Source of the DNA: JALZCH01 sp036387315 | Lineage (GTDB): Bacteria; Acidobacteriota; Blastocatellia; Pyrinomonadales; Pyrinomonadaceae | DNA length: 64,000 nucleotides | Direction: 5' to 3' | Assembly (NCBI GenBank): GCA_036387315.1 | Contig: DASVTY010000026.1 | Location: 1 to 64,000 of the forward strand | In this document: positions 1 to 7,840 of the stretch, in pieces | Layout: each line of letters starts with the position of its first letter | Numbering within the stretch: the stretch's first letter is position 1 | Notes under the pieces: generated by a model | The model's input: the letters and a program-made list of their open reading frames with translations, nothing else | The model's database searches: none | Told to the model about the DNA's origin: nothing | Made by a program: the position numbers and the translations under genes

Positions 1-544
1 TTGCATCAAGCCAAAATTCGTAATTTTCCGGTTTGATAATCACAGGCATTCTATCGTGAACAGGTTTTAGAACATCGTTAGCCTCTGTTGTAATGATTGT
101 ACAGCTTTCGGTTTCTTCTCCGGTTTCTTTATCAATCCAGCTTTCCCAAAGTCCTGCAAATCCGAACACAGGTTTATCTTTGAGATAAAAATAAAACGGC
201 TGTTTTCCTTTATCCCCAGCACGTTTCCATTCAAAGAAACCGGATGCCGGAATCAAACAACGACGTGATTTAAAGGCATTTTTAAAAGATGGTTTTTCCG
301 TAATTGATTCGGCGCGGGCATTTATCATTCTGTTTCCTATTGACTCTTCTTTTGCCCAAGAAGGAATCAATCCCCATTTTAAACCAGAGAGAATCCGATC
401 AGATTCAATCTGCCGAACGGCTGCAACAATTTGCGAAGGCGCGATGTTAAAACGCTTTTGATACTCTTCCGCTTGTTGCCGTGATGCTTTAAATTCAGCC
501 AATATGTCCGCGTCTGTCGCTCCGAGAGAAAATCTTCCGCACAT
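1..544 (-). CDS. SRAP-domain protein (YedK/HMCES-like), 3' part beyond window
   Basis: The reading frame starts at an ATG at 544 and runs off the left edge, so only about 181 residues are seen. Translation begins M-C-G-R-F; Cys2 is the catalytic residue of SRAP proteins, which form a thiazolidine crosslink with abasic sites in single-stranded DNA after removal of Met1. Also visible are the family segments around 'WGLIPSWAK', 'NARAES', 'RCLIPASGFFEW' and 'HDRMPVI', giving the conserved Asn, Glu and His. It is divergent from umuD-umuC, and the shared 117-bp gap suggests joint DNA-damage control. Only the extreme C-terminus is missing. Confidence 0.9.
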   Translation of the reverse strand, partial: MCGRFSLGATDADILAEFKASRQQAEEYQKRFNIAPSQIVAAVRQIESDRILSGLKWGLIPSWAKEESIGNRMINARAESITEKPSFKNAFKSRRCLIPASGFFEWKRAGDKGKQPFYFYLKDKPVFGFAGLWESWIDKETGEETESCTIITTEANDVLKPVHDRMPVIIKPENYEFWLDA

Positions 545-625
545 AATTTCAACGCTCCTTTTGCTGCTTCTTTTCCGCTTCTATTCAAATAAATTTGTTG
601 ATTTTCGGTTTTATTATGATATATC

Positions 626-643
626 TGTTTCAATAGTAAAACA
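626..643. promoter_or_regulatory. candidate SOS operator between SRAP gene and umuD
   Basis: TGTTT-N8-AAACA is an inverted repeat with 5-bp arms, in the divergent intergenic region 19 bp before the umuD start. LexA-type operators are dyads in such positions, but the consensus for this phylum is not known to me, so this is only a candidate. Confidence 0.3.
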
Positions 644-661
644 ATAATTCAGAAAAGAAAT

Positions 662-1147
662 ATGCGATTGAAGATGAAAAACGAAATCGGCGAAATTTAT
701 CGCGGAGTAATGGGAAAGCCGCTTTATCGTCCGGTCTTTCTCGTTCGCGTGCAAGCCGGTTTTCCTTCACCAGCAGAAGATTATATCGAAGGAAGGATTG
801 ATTTCTCCAGAGATTTAATAAAACATCCGCTCTCAACTTTTTATATTCGAGTGATCGGAGATTCGATGGAGCCTTTGATTCACGTTAATTCTCTGATTGT
901 CGTTGATTCCGTCGAGGAAGCACAGAGCGGAGACGTTGTTGTTGCCTGTGTGAACTCTGAAATGTGCGTCAAGGAATTGTCAAAAGGAGATGACGGGCGC
1001 ATCTGGCTACTGTCGAAAAACGACCGTTATCCTCCGATTGAGATTAGAGGCGACGATAGTTTTGAAGTTTGGGGAACGGTGATTCACGTTATTCATCCGC
1101 TCAAAGGAAAAGACAAAGTAACTTGGAATCACCGTGAAATTGAATAA
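662..1147 (+). CDS. umuD: UmuD-like S24 peptidase, translesion polymerase subunit
   Basis: 161 residues. A likely self-cleavage Ala32-Gly33 pair lies in the 'VQAGFPSPAED' segment, the nucleophile Ser68 sits in 'GDSMEP', and the general-base Lys is Lys104 in 'CVKEL', which is the standard LexA/UmuD signal-peptidase-like dyad. There is no N-terminal DNA-binding domain, so it is UmuD rather than LexA. RecA-stimulated cleavage would give UmuD', the partner of the Y-family polymerase encoded 32 bp downstream. A second ATG at 674 could also be the start; neither has a strong Shine-Dalgarno. Confidence 0.9.
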   Translation: MRLKMKNEIGEIYRGVMGKPLYRPVFLVRVQAGFPSPAEDYIEGRIDFSRDLIKHPLSTFYIRVIGDSMEPLIHVNSLIVVDSVEEAQSGDVVVACVNSEMCVKELSKGDDGRIWLLSKNDRYPPIEIRGDDSFEVWGTVIHVIHPLKGKDKVTWNHREIE

Positions 1148-1179
1148 GTGAATAATTTGAAATTGATTGAACGGATAAT

Positions 1180-2445
1180 ATGGCGCAGGCTATCGCATTA
1201 CTTGATTGCAATAATTTTTATGCCTCGTGCGAGCGAGCATTTGATAGAAGTTTGCATAAAAAGCCGGTTGTCGTTTTATCGAATAATGATGGTTGCGTGA
1301 TTGCCCGTTCGGATGAAGCAAAGAGAATGGGCGTTTCGATGGGCAGCCCGCTCTTTAAGATTGTTGGTTTTCTCGAAGAAATGGACACGGCTGTTTTTTC
1401 TTCTAACTATGAATTATACGGCGATATGTCGTTTCGCGTGATGGAGCATCTACATCAGTTCACGCCTGAAATAGAAGTTTATTCGATTGATGAAGCATTT
1501 TTAGGATTGGAAGAAACAACGAAATCATTTGATTATTTGGGCAGAGAAATCAAAGAAAAGATTTATAAATGGACTCATATCCCGGTTTCAATCGGAATTG
1601 CCGAAACCAAAGTGCTGGCTAAAATCGCCAATCGAATTGCTAAAAAATCCGATAAAGCAAAAGGCGTTTTAGACCTTTACAAATCTCCTCATACTAACCG
1701 CGCGCTTGATCAAATTCCGGTTTCCGATGTTTGGGGAATCGGACGCGCTTCCGCAGCTAAATTAAAAGCACAGGAAATTCATACGGCTCGTCAATTGAAA
1801 GATGTTGATTTGCGATGGGCGAGAAAAGCTCTGACTGTCACCGGAGCGAGGATTGTTACTGAATTGCGAGGCATTCGCGCTTTGCCTCTGGAACTAAATC
1901 CGCCACCGAAATATTCAATTACCTGCTCGCGGTCGTTCGGCGACACAATCCAGCAAAAACAAGATTTAAAAGAAGCAATCGCTTACTTTCTCTCAACAGC
2001 GGCAGAGAAAATGCGGCGGCACAAATTGGCAGCTAATTCGATAACCGTTTTTATCAGCACGAGCCGTTTTGGAACGGATGTTGAATATTACTCGAACGCG
2101 GCAACGCATTCTTCGGCATATCCGACCGATGTTAATTACGAATTGCAGCGATGGGCTTTTGATTGTTTGAACAGAGTTTTCAAAATCGGTTATTCGTACA
2201 AAAAAGCGGGAATTATTTTAGGCGGATTAGTTCCATCGGATAAATTAACGACAAGAATGTTCGACGACGAAAGATGGCAGCGCTTTAGAAATGTAATGCG
2301 AGCGGTTGATGAGATAAACCGGAAATTCGGCAGAAACACCGTCCGGCTGTGCCTAGCAAAACCGGCGGGAGCTTGGAGCGGGAAAGCGGCACGCCTCAGC
2401 CAGCGTTACACAACCCGATTTGATGAAATTCTTTGCATTAAATAG
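1180..2445 (+). CDS. umuC: Y-family DNA polymerase V catalytic subunit UmuC
   Basis: 421 residues, full length for UmuC. Catalytic carboxylates are visible as Asp9 in 'LLDCNNFYASCE' and Asp104-Glu105 in 'YSIDEAFL'; 'SIGIAETKVLAKIANR' and the helix-hairpin-helix segment 'VWGIGRASAAKL' follow, then the little-finger domain and the UmuC C-terminal tail. It performs error-prone bypass of lesions together with UmuD'. It lies 32 bp after umuD on the same strand, so the two are almost certainly one operon. Confidence 0.96.
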   Translation: MAQAIALLDCNNFYASCERAFDRSLHKKPVVVLSNNDGCVIARSDEAKRMGVSMGSPLFKIVGFLEEMDTAVFSSNYELYGDMSFRVMEHLHQFTPEIEVYSIDEAFLGLEETTKSFDYLGREIKEKIYKWTHIPVSIGIAETKVLAKIANRIAKKSDKAKGVLDLYKSPHTNRALDQIPVSDVWGIGRASAAKLKAQEIHTARQLKDVDLRWARKALTVTGARIVTELRGIRALPLELNPPPKYSITCSRSFGDTIQQKQDLKEAIAYFLSTAAEKMRRHKLAANSITVFISTSRFGTDVEYYSNAATHSSAYPTDVNYELQRWAFDCLNRVFKIGYSYKKAGIILGGLVPSDKLTTRMFDDERWQRFRNVMRAVDEINRKFGRNTVRLCLAKPAGAWSGKAARLSQRYTTRFDEILCIK

Positions 2446-2492
2446 ATTTATCAAATCTTACAAAACTCACGAAATAAACTTTATTTTTCAAC

Positions 2493-2607
2493 GGCAAAGG
2501 TGTATAAGTATGAGGCGCTTTCAAGCGCGAGCCAGCTTCTACGATTACGCTAACAGTTAGAGCTTATAAATAAATTACTCGCGGCGAGTAATTAAACCCG
2601 CTTTGCC
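2493..2607 (+). promoter_or_regulatory. structured leader or operator region upstream of nuclease gene
   Basis: A 7-bp outer pairing (GGCAAAG at 2493-2499, CTTTGCC at 2601-2607) encloses three hairpins: GCGCTT-TC-AAGCGC (2515-2528), CTAAC-A-GTTAG (2550-2560) and AATTACTCG-CGG-CGAGTAATT (2573-2593). A -10-like TATAAG lies at 2503-2508; if that is the true promoter the outer stem would not be transcribed whole. It matches no riboswitch class I know. Confidence 0.3.
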
Positions 2608-2631
2608 AACCGAATTAAAAGGAGCATATTT

Positions 2632-4053
2632 ATGCAATCGAGCGTCAACTGCCCGCGATGCGCGCAACCTCAGTCAACAAATATTAACTTCTGTTCAAAT
2701 TGCGGACACCGATTTTCCAATCAAAATTCAAATCAAAATAATTCGAGTTTAAATTGGCGCACCGCCGCAATCTCGCTTGGAGTTATTTGTTTTGTAGTTT
2801 TTGCGATGTTGATTGTTGCGGTTTCGAGCCGGAATAAAAATTATTCGGACACTTCGGCTGTAACTTCCGCTTCGGTTTTGCCGCTCGAAACCCAACAACA
2901 GTCTTTTGCCGGAGAGCCGGTTTCATTTGATCCATCTGCTTCAGCGACCGTTGCCGGCAAGGTTGTCGGTGTTCACGACGGCGACACAATCACGCTGCTT
3001 GATGAGCAAAAACAGCAACATAAAATCAGGCTCGGCGGGATTGATGCGCCCGAACTTGGACAGGCTTTTGGCGAGAAATCAAAACAAAATCTATCAGGTT
3101 TAATTTTCGGCAAAACCGTTAAAGTCTTAGTTGGCAAGCGCGACAAATACAACCGCGAAGTCGGAACTGTTTTTCTCGACGGCAAAGACATCAATTTGCA
3201 GCAGGTCAAAGACGGTCTGGCGTGGCATTACAAGCAATATCAGAGCGAACAACCGGAAGCTGACCGCAAACTATATGCTGATGCGGAGCAGAGTGCCAAA
3301 ACTATAAAATCCGGTCTTTGGTTTGACGCGAACCCAACGCCCCCGTGGTCATATCGCAATCCGACGGTTTCCGAAAAAGATAAAGATAAAATTTACGGCA
3401 ACAAAAACTCGATGATTTATCATTGGGCGAGCTGTCCGGGTTTTGTGAAGATTTCGGAAGCAAATCGAGTTGTTTTCGCTTCTACCATTGAAGCCGAAGT
3501 TGCCGGTTATCGTGCAGCCAAAAATTGCTCAACGCCAGCGCCGCGATCCGAAACAGAAACCGGAGATGAAGATGATTCTGAACTTATATTGGCGGAAACA
3601 ACCCCTCCGCCTGTAATAACAGCGCAGACGCCCGTTCGAGAAATTCAAACCAGAACTTATCAGCCATCTTCACCGTCAACTGATTATCCGTCAACCGTAC
3701 CAACATCGTCCAGTCATAGCTCGCCAACCAGCAGAGAGCCTTCCACTGTAAGATCAAGCCGCGAACCTGAAAGAACCAATCCGGCGGGAGCTTCCGCTTT
3801 ATGCAGGGACGGGACGTATAGTTACAGCGCGAATCGTCGCGGAACCTGTTCTAGTCACGGCGGGGTCGCCCAATGGCTGCCGGATGCTCCTGCCTCGTCA
3901 ATTGAATCCGACGATGACAACTATTCGTCGCCAAGTTATTCTTCGCCTTCGACCAGCAGTCCCGGCGGAACGGTTCAGGTCAGAGGCTACTTCCGCAAAG
4001 ACGGGACGTATGTTCGTCCGCACACTCGCCGCGCGCCGAGAAGCAGAAATTGA
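2632..4053 (+). CDS. membrane-anchored staphylococcal-nuclease-like protein with added metal-binding domains
   Basis: 473 residues. Order of parts: N-terminal zinc ribbon (C7, C10, C21, C24), one membrane helix at about 43-65, then an SNase (TNase) fold at about 108-235 with catalytic residues in 'KIRLGGIDAPE' and 'KYNREVG'. Next is an Ada-like Zn segment ('MIYHWASCPGF' to 'AAKNCS'), a Ser/Thr/Pro-rich linker, a DUF3761-like 'LCRDGTYSYS...GTCSSHGG' segment and a C-terminal 'YFRKDGTYVRPH' motif. It probably cleaves nucleic acid outside the cytoplasmic membrane. RBS AAAGGAG precedes the ATG. Confidence 0.85.
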   Translation: MQSSVNCPRCAQPQSTNINFCSNCGHRFSNQNSNQNNSSLNWRTAAISLGVICFVVFAMLIVAVSSRNKNYSDTSAVTSASVLPLETQQQSFAGEPVSFDPSASATVAGKVVGVHDGDTITLLDEQKQQHKIRLGGIDAPELGQAFGEKSKQNLSGLIFGKTVKVLVGKRDKYNREVGTVFLDGKDINLQQVKDGLAWHYKQYQSEQPEADRKLYADAEQSAKTIKSGLWFDANPTPPWSYRNPTVSEKDKDKIYGNKNSMIYHWASCPGFVKISEANRVVFASTIEAEVAGYRAAKNCSTPAPRSETETGDEDDSELILAETTPPPVITAQTPVREIQTRTYQPSSPSTDYPSTVPTSSSHSSPTSREPSTVRSSREPERTNPAGASALCRDGTYSYSANRRGTCSSHGGVAQWLPDAPASSIESDDDNYSSPSYSSPSTSSPGGTVQVRGYFRKDGTYVRPHTRRAPRSRN

Positions 4054-4068
4054 AACCTAATAGTTCAA

Positions 4069-4245
4069 ATGAAAGACGAAAAGCCAAGCTCAAACGGCAA
4101 GCAGATGTTTATCGTCAATCACGACGTAGCAGATCAGCCGGAACTCATTAACGAGCGTGAAATTGAAGATATTCGCTATGCTTTGGAATCACCACTTGAA
4201 ACGGATCAGGATTTAGAAGATTTAGGGCGTGAATTTAACGAGTAA
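4069..4245 (+). CDS. small acidic hypothetical protein
   Basis: 58 codons from ATG 4069, 15 bp after the nuclease gene, ending TAA at 4243-4245. The product is highly acidic (many Asp/Glu, for example 'ETDQDLEDLGREFNE'), has no membrane segment, and resembles nothing I recognise. The position suggests cotranscription with the nuclease gene. There is no strong Shine-Dalgarno, so coding status rests on frame length and composition only. Confidence 0.4.
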   Translation: MKDEKPSSNGKQMFIVNHDVADQPELINEREIEDIRYALESPLETDQDLEDLGREFNE

Positions 4246-4290
4246 TCTGCTTTATTTGGCGCAAAACCAGAGATTAGCATAAACAATCTT

Positions 4291-4324
4291 TTTATTGACG
4301 AATTTCTTTGAGATAAAATCCGGC
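4291..4324. repeat. left copy of a direct repeat flanking gene 4443-5093
   Basis: TTTATTGA followed about 10 bp later by TGAGATAAAATCCGGC (4309-4324). The same pair of blocks recurs at 5114-5148, on the other side of the DUF4760-like gene. Confidence 0.55.
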
Positions 4325-4442
4325 GCTTTTTAAAGAAGGGTCTATAGAAAAGCCGGTATTTTCCATTTCCTTTGATAGGTTCTGTTGCGTTAAGTAATAA
4401 TAGTGTATCGAGTTTTAATATTGAGGAAAAACTGCATCCAAG

Positions 4443-5093
4443 ATGAAGAAAACCCTACTTATAATGTTCCTGCTGCTTTTAGTCTTGTCTGCTTTCCTCT
4501 ACTTTGCAGGGGATAGATTGGGGTTATCTAAAGAGAATGTCTTAACCATCTTTGGGTACTACTTTGTTCTAAATGGGACAATTCTTGTTTTCACGCAGAT
4601 CAGGATCACACTCAAGTTTAATCAGCGTAAGGCATCTCTCGATTTAATCTTCGGAAGCGCAATGACAACTTTGCTTAGCTTTGAAGATCAATTGAAGACA
4701 TTGCTTAACAGGGCATCACTCACGTTTGTTCCTACAGAGAAAGCCACGGAATGGCTTGCAACACTTGAAGCTGAGCAGCGTTTACAAGGTGAGACCGCAA
4801 TTATTTTCATCCTGAATTTTTATGAACGTATGTCATTAGGAGTGCTCAAAGAAGGATTTGATGAGGACATCTGTTATGACGATAGAGGTTTTATACTTAC
4901 GAACTTTTATGGATGGACTAACAGCTACATCGCGGATTTAAGAAGTAAGCATAACGAACCAAGACTTTTCGCAAATGTTGAATATTTAGCACTCAAATGG
5001 ACTGAAAGAATCCAACAGGATAGAAATGAATTGGTCAGACATCAAACTAGAAGCAGGCAGCCAGCAGTTATTAGGAACCGGCGCATAAACTAA
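4443..5093 (+). CDS. DUF4760-like membrane protein
   Basis: 216 residues with two N-terminal membrane helices (about 4-22 and 33-53), then a cytoplasmic helical domain. The segment 'FILNFYERMSLGVLKEGFDEDICYDD' resembles DUF4760 proteins, which are often found in accessory DNA; the biochemical role is unknown. Codon use is less GC-biased than in the neighbours, and the gene is bracketed by a near-identical direct repeat (4291-4324 and 5114-5148), which suggests it was inserted or duplicated in. The ATG start is preceded only by a weak purine stretch. Confidence 0.6.
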   Translation: MKKTLLIMFLLLLVLSAFLYFAGDRLGLSKENVLTIFGYYFVLNGTILVFTQIRITLKFNQRKASLDLIFGSAMTTLLSFEDQLKTLLNRASLTFVPTEKATEWLATLEAEQRLQGETAIIFILNFYERMSLGVLKEGFDEDICYDDRGFILTNFYGWTNSYIADLRSKHNEPRLFANVEYLALKWTERIQQDRNELVRHQTRSRQPAVIRNRRIN

Positions 5094-5113
5094 AGAATCT
5101 AAAATAAAGAGCC

Positions 5114-5148
5114 TTTATTGAGTTTTTTATTCTGAGATAAAATCCGGC
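5114..5148. repeat. right copy of the direct repeat flanking gene 4443-5093
   Basis: TTTATTGA and, 13 bp on, TGAGATAAAATCCGGC (5133-5148), repeating 4291-4324. The 16-bp right block is identical between the copies. Confidence 0.55.
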
Positions 5149-5343
5149 TCGTTATGAGTAAGGGGTATTAGTTTCTTCTTTTTTATTTTCTTTTTCAGGC
5201 TAAAGGTGTATAACTAAACTGATTTCTTGCTCTTTTCGGGGCAATCCAAATCCTTCTACAGCGATTTAAACTTTCTCGGCTCTGATTTATCCGGGCGGTT
5301 TAATCACATCAATTCAACAATCTTTTATCAATCGAGAGAAAAA

Positions 5344-6090
5344 ATGAGAAAAATACTGCTTATCACGATTTTACTTTGCGCTGCTGGTTCTATATTCGCT
5401 CAGGATTCGACGCCGCAAACTGCCGCCCAAGCGACAAAGAAAGTTATTCGCTGGGGAAGTCCCGATTCGCCAAAAAACTGTTGCCGGAATTATATGAGAG
5501 ACGGTCGGCTGGTAACTGTTTACGACGATGAAAAAGTGAATTTCTTGCTGGTTCTTGATGCTGTTGTAGAAAAGAAATATGTTGTTGTCGAGATTTACTT
5601 TCTGAATAAAACCGAACAGCCTTTTACGGTTTACCCGGATAAGTTTTCGCTTCGTTTTCCTGCTCCAGAAAACAAAGTTTATCCCGCAATTCCTGCCGAA
5701 GATGTTGCTAAAAAGATGGAAAAACGTGGGCTTTTCCGTTTTGCTTTGGCGGGTGCGCTGGCTGGAATGGCTACGAAACAATCAACGGCAACAGTCCGCG
5801 ATAACAACGGCAATCGCGCTGAGGTTGTCGTTACCGAGCCGGACAGGGCTGCACAGCAAAACGTTCAGCGCAATGCCCACGATCAAAGGGCGAGTAATGA
5901 AGTTATGGCAAATGCCGTTCGCAGCCTCTCACTGACGGCAAACACTCTTTTCAAAGATCAGATAGCTAGCGGTCTTTTGTTCTTCAAAAAAGAGAAGCTG
6001 CCGAGCGGATTGATTGTATCGTTTGAACTCGACGGCGTTACTTATGAAATACCATACGGCACAGAGAGAGTGCCGGAAAGTAAAAAGTAA
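5344..6090 (+). CDS. secreted hypothetical protein
   Basis: 248 residues from ATG 5344. This start gives a clear signal peptide ('MRKILLITILLCAAGSIFAQ', cleavage after A-Q), whereas an upstream TTG in frame would bury it. The mature part has a Cys-Cys pair ('SPKNCCRNY'), a beta-rich domain with 'VEIYFLNKTEQPFTV', a short hydrophobic stretch around 'ALAGALAGMA', and a C-terminal beta region. Function unknown. The upstream motif AAAGGTGTATAA at about 5202 is shared with the region before the nuclease gene at 2632 and may be a common promoter type. Confidence 0.7.
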   Translation: MRKILLITILLCAAGSIFAQDSTPQTAAQATKKVIRWGSPDSPKNCCRNYMRDGRLVTVYDDEKVNFLLVLDAVVEKKYVVVEIYFLNKTEQPFTVYPDKFSLRFPAPENKVYPAIPAEDVAKKMEKRGLFRFALAGALAGMATKQSTATVRDNNGNRAEVVVTEPDRAAQQNVQRNAHDQRASNEVMANAVRSLSLTANTLFKDQIASGLLFFKKEKLPSGLIVSFELDGVTYEIPYGTERVPESKK

Positions 6091-6193
6091 TTGATGCTTT
6101 CGTTTTCGTCCCTGATAATCAAATAAATCACGTTTAATCTTGCGACTGAAAGAGTTATTTCGTTATTTGTTGCCCCTTAGAAACTAAAATATT

Positions 6194-6580
6194 TCAGTTT
6201 TCCCAATCTTCCAAACGCCGGTTTTTGTAAGGAAATCCAATCGGAATGCCGAAAGCCCGGTCGCCTTTTTTGGCGCTCTCGGTTTGTAGTTCGACGTTGA
6301 CGGCATTGACCAGCGGATCGGCGTCCGTTTCTGCCGATGGATGTAAAGCGGTTTCTTCCGAGTCACGCCAAAGCTTGTAATATTCTTCTGCGTCGCCCAA
6401 ATAACTCGTACAGCCGTGTTCCGATTGAAGGCGCATTTTCCACAACGTGCAGATTACTTCTGAGTAAAGCATCGTTGCGCTTTTTTCGGAATGTATGCAG
6501 CTCGCGCAGGTTTTGACGAACGGCAGCAGATTGTTTGCTGGCGCGGGCGTTGTGATAAATCTGGCGTTTTGGTTTTTCAT
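6194..6580 (-). CDS. mobile-element hypothetical protein, Cys-containing
   Basis: 128 residues, last gene of the minus-strand module of the integrated element, 16 bp downstream of the TOPRIM gene. It carries 'KTCASCIHSEKSATMLYSEVICTLWKM' (C-x2-C and a further Cys), which could hold a metal, and an acidic tail. Small Cys-containing proteins of this kind occur beside plasmid and phage primases, but I cannot assign a function. Confidence 0.55.
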   Translation of the reverse strand: MKNQNARFITTPAPANNLLPFVKTCASCIHSEKSATMLYSEVICTLWKMRLQSEHGCTSYLGDAEEYYKLWRDSEETALHPSAETDADPLVNAVNVELQTESAKKGDRAFGIPIGFPYKNRRLEDWEN

Positions 6581-6596
6581 TTGTGTTGGTTTTTGG

Positions 6597-7730
6597 TTAT
6601 GTCAGATTCACGGCTAATTGCCGCAAATAATCAGTAGTTGTTGCGACTTCAAAAGCTTTTTCCGGTGATAAGTTGCCGTCAATCTCAGCAATCGCAAGTC
6701 TTTCTTCGCAGATCGTTTCAAACGTAGAAAGCAACTCTTTGTTTTCTAAAACTTTGTCAATCGCGCCGTTGATGGTGTTTATTTCTCGTCTTGCCGCCTG
6801 TAACAAATAATCTGCAATATCCAATCCGTTTTGCTTTTCTTCATTACTCGCGCGTCGTTGAATCAAATCCGACACTCGAACGTTAAAACTCGCTCGTCCC
6901 AAGTCTTTGGCTTTTTCAGTCCAGGTCTCGAAAGCGTCTGCATCGGGAAATAGAATTATTTGTTGAGTGCGGGCGGGCTGTAACTTGTCGGGGTTTAACT
7001 GTTGTTTGCCGCTCGTTGCCAGCCAGATGAGATCGGGAAAAAACAGGCTGGCAATGATTGCTGTTTTTTCAGCTTCGACGATGGCAACCCGCTTTTCCGG
7101 TTCAAGTTTTAGAAGATGCTCGCCGAATAAGCATTGATTGAGTTCAAAGGTTTCCGGCAAAATTCGAGCGTGTTTTAACTCGGCGTGAACAAATGACGGT
7201 TTTGTGTCTTTTCGTCGTTTTCCGGTTGTTGGATCATAAGCAATAATTTTGCCTGTCCGAATCCGTCTTTGCTCGTCAATCTGCCAGAAAATCGTGCGCC
7301 CGTTTTCGGTCGTTCCGATAAAATAGCGTTTAATGGCTTTGATTACGTCTGCCGCTTCAATCTCTGAAAGCAACCATTGAACGAAAGCGTTTTGCTCGTA
7401 ATTGGCAAGCGAAGAGCAAAAGACATCGGCAGAAATGCAGTCGAAATGTTTTGGTGATTGTTTCTGCTTAATCGGGGCGGGCTGTCGAGCAAATCTTTGT
7501 TTAGGGTTTCGCCGCTCATTGCTCAAATTGCCGTGAACGGCAAAGTAATCTTGCGGTGTTCGGTGATAACCGCATTTCGATTCGCGGTTGCAGCGTCCAA
7601 CGCCGTTAGAGAGCGCTTCGCCCGTTTCGTTGCTAACGTATCGGACAAGCTCGCGCAGTCCGCACTGCGGGCAAATGAAACGGCTCTTTGTGCCTTTATA
7701 TCTTTCGAGCGTGTATTTGAATCTCATCAT
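6597..7730 (-). CDS. DUF6371-like TOPRIM/zinc-finger protein of mobile element
   Basis: 377 residues. The N-terminal zinc finger ('CPQCGLRELVRYV' then 'GRCNRESKCGYH') is followed by a helical linker and a TOPRIM-like core with 'VAIVEAEKTA' (the Glu) and 'ILFPDADAFETW' (the D-x-D), the acidic residues of primase-type TOPRIM domains. It is most likely a primase-like or primase-accessory protein for replication of the element. It lies downstream of the D5-type helicase gene, separated by 110 bp holding GTGACGA repeats. Start is ATG 7730 or 7727. Confidence 0.7.
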   Translation of the reverse strand: MMRFKYTLERYKGTKSRFICPQCGLRELVRYVSNETGEALSNGVGRCNRESKCGYHRTPQDYFAVHGNLSNERRNPKQRFARQPAPIKQKQSPKHFDCISADVFCSSLANYEQNAFVQWLLSEIEAADVIKAIKRYFIGTTENGRTIFWQIDEQRRIRTGKIIAYDPTTGKRRKDTKPSFVHAELKHARILPETFELNQCLFGEHLLKLEPEKRVAIVEAEKTAIIASLFFPDLIWLATSGKQQLNPDKLQPARTQQIILFPDADAFETWTEKAKDLGRASFNVRVSDLIQRRASNEEKQNGLDIADYLLQAARREINTINGAIDKVLENKELLSTFETICEERLAIAEIDGNLSPEKAFEVATTTDYLRQLAVNLT

Positions 7731-7761
7731 TGATTCAAGAAAAAATGTTTTTTAGCTCCTC

Positions 7762-7818
7762 ACTCTCGTCACCATCGTCACTTTTTAATTGTCATTGGTG
7801 ACGAGAGTGACGACGGTG
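7762..7818. repeat. iteron-like direct and inverted GTGACGA repeats
   Basis: ACTCTCGTCACC (7762-7773) is perfectly inverted at 7797-7808. An overlapping pair, CACCATCGTCAC (7770-7781) and GTGACGACGGTG (7807-7818), matches 11 of 12. The heptamer GTGACGA occurs repeatedly on both strands. It sits between the two replication-type genes and could be an origin, an operator or a transcript hairpin. Confidence 0.6.
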
Positions 7819-7840
7819 AAGACGAAAAAAACATTTTCTT

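Noticed and set aside
6091..6193. Possible left attachment site of the integrated element
   Set aside because: No stretch matching the 3' end of tRNA-Thr is present here or elsewhere left of the integrase.
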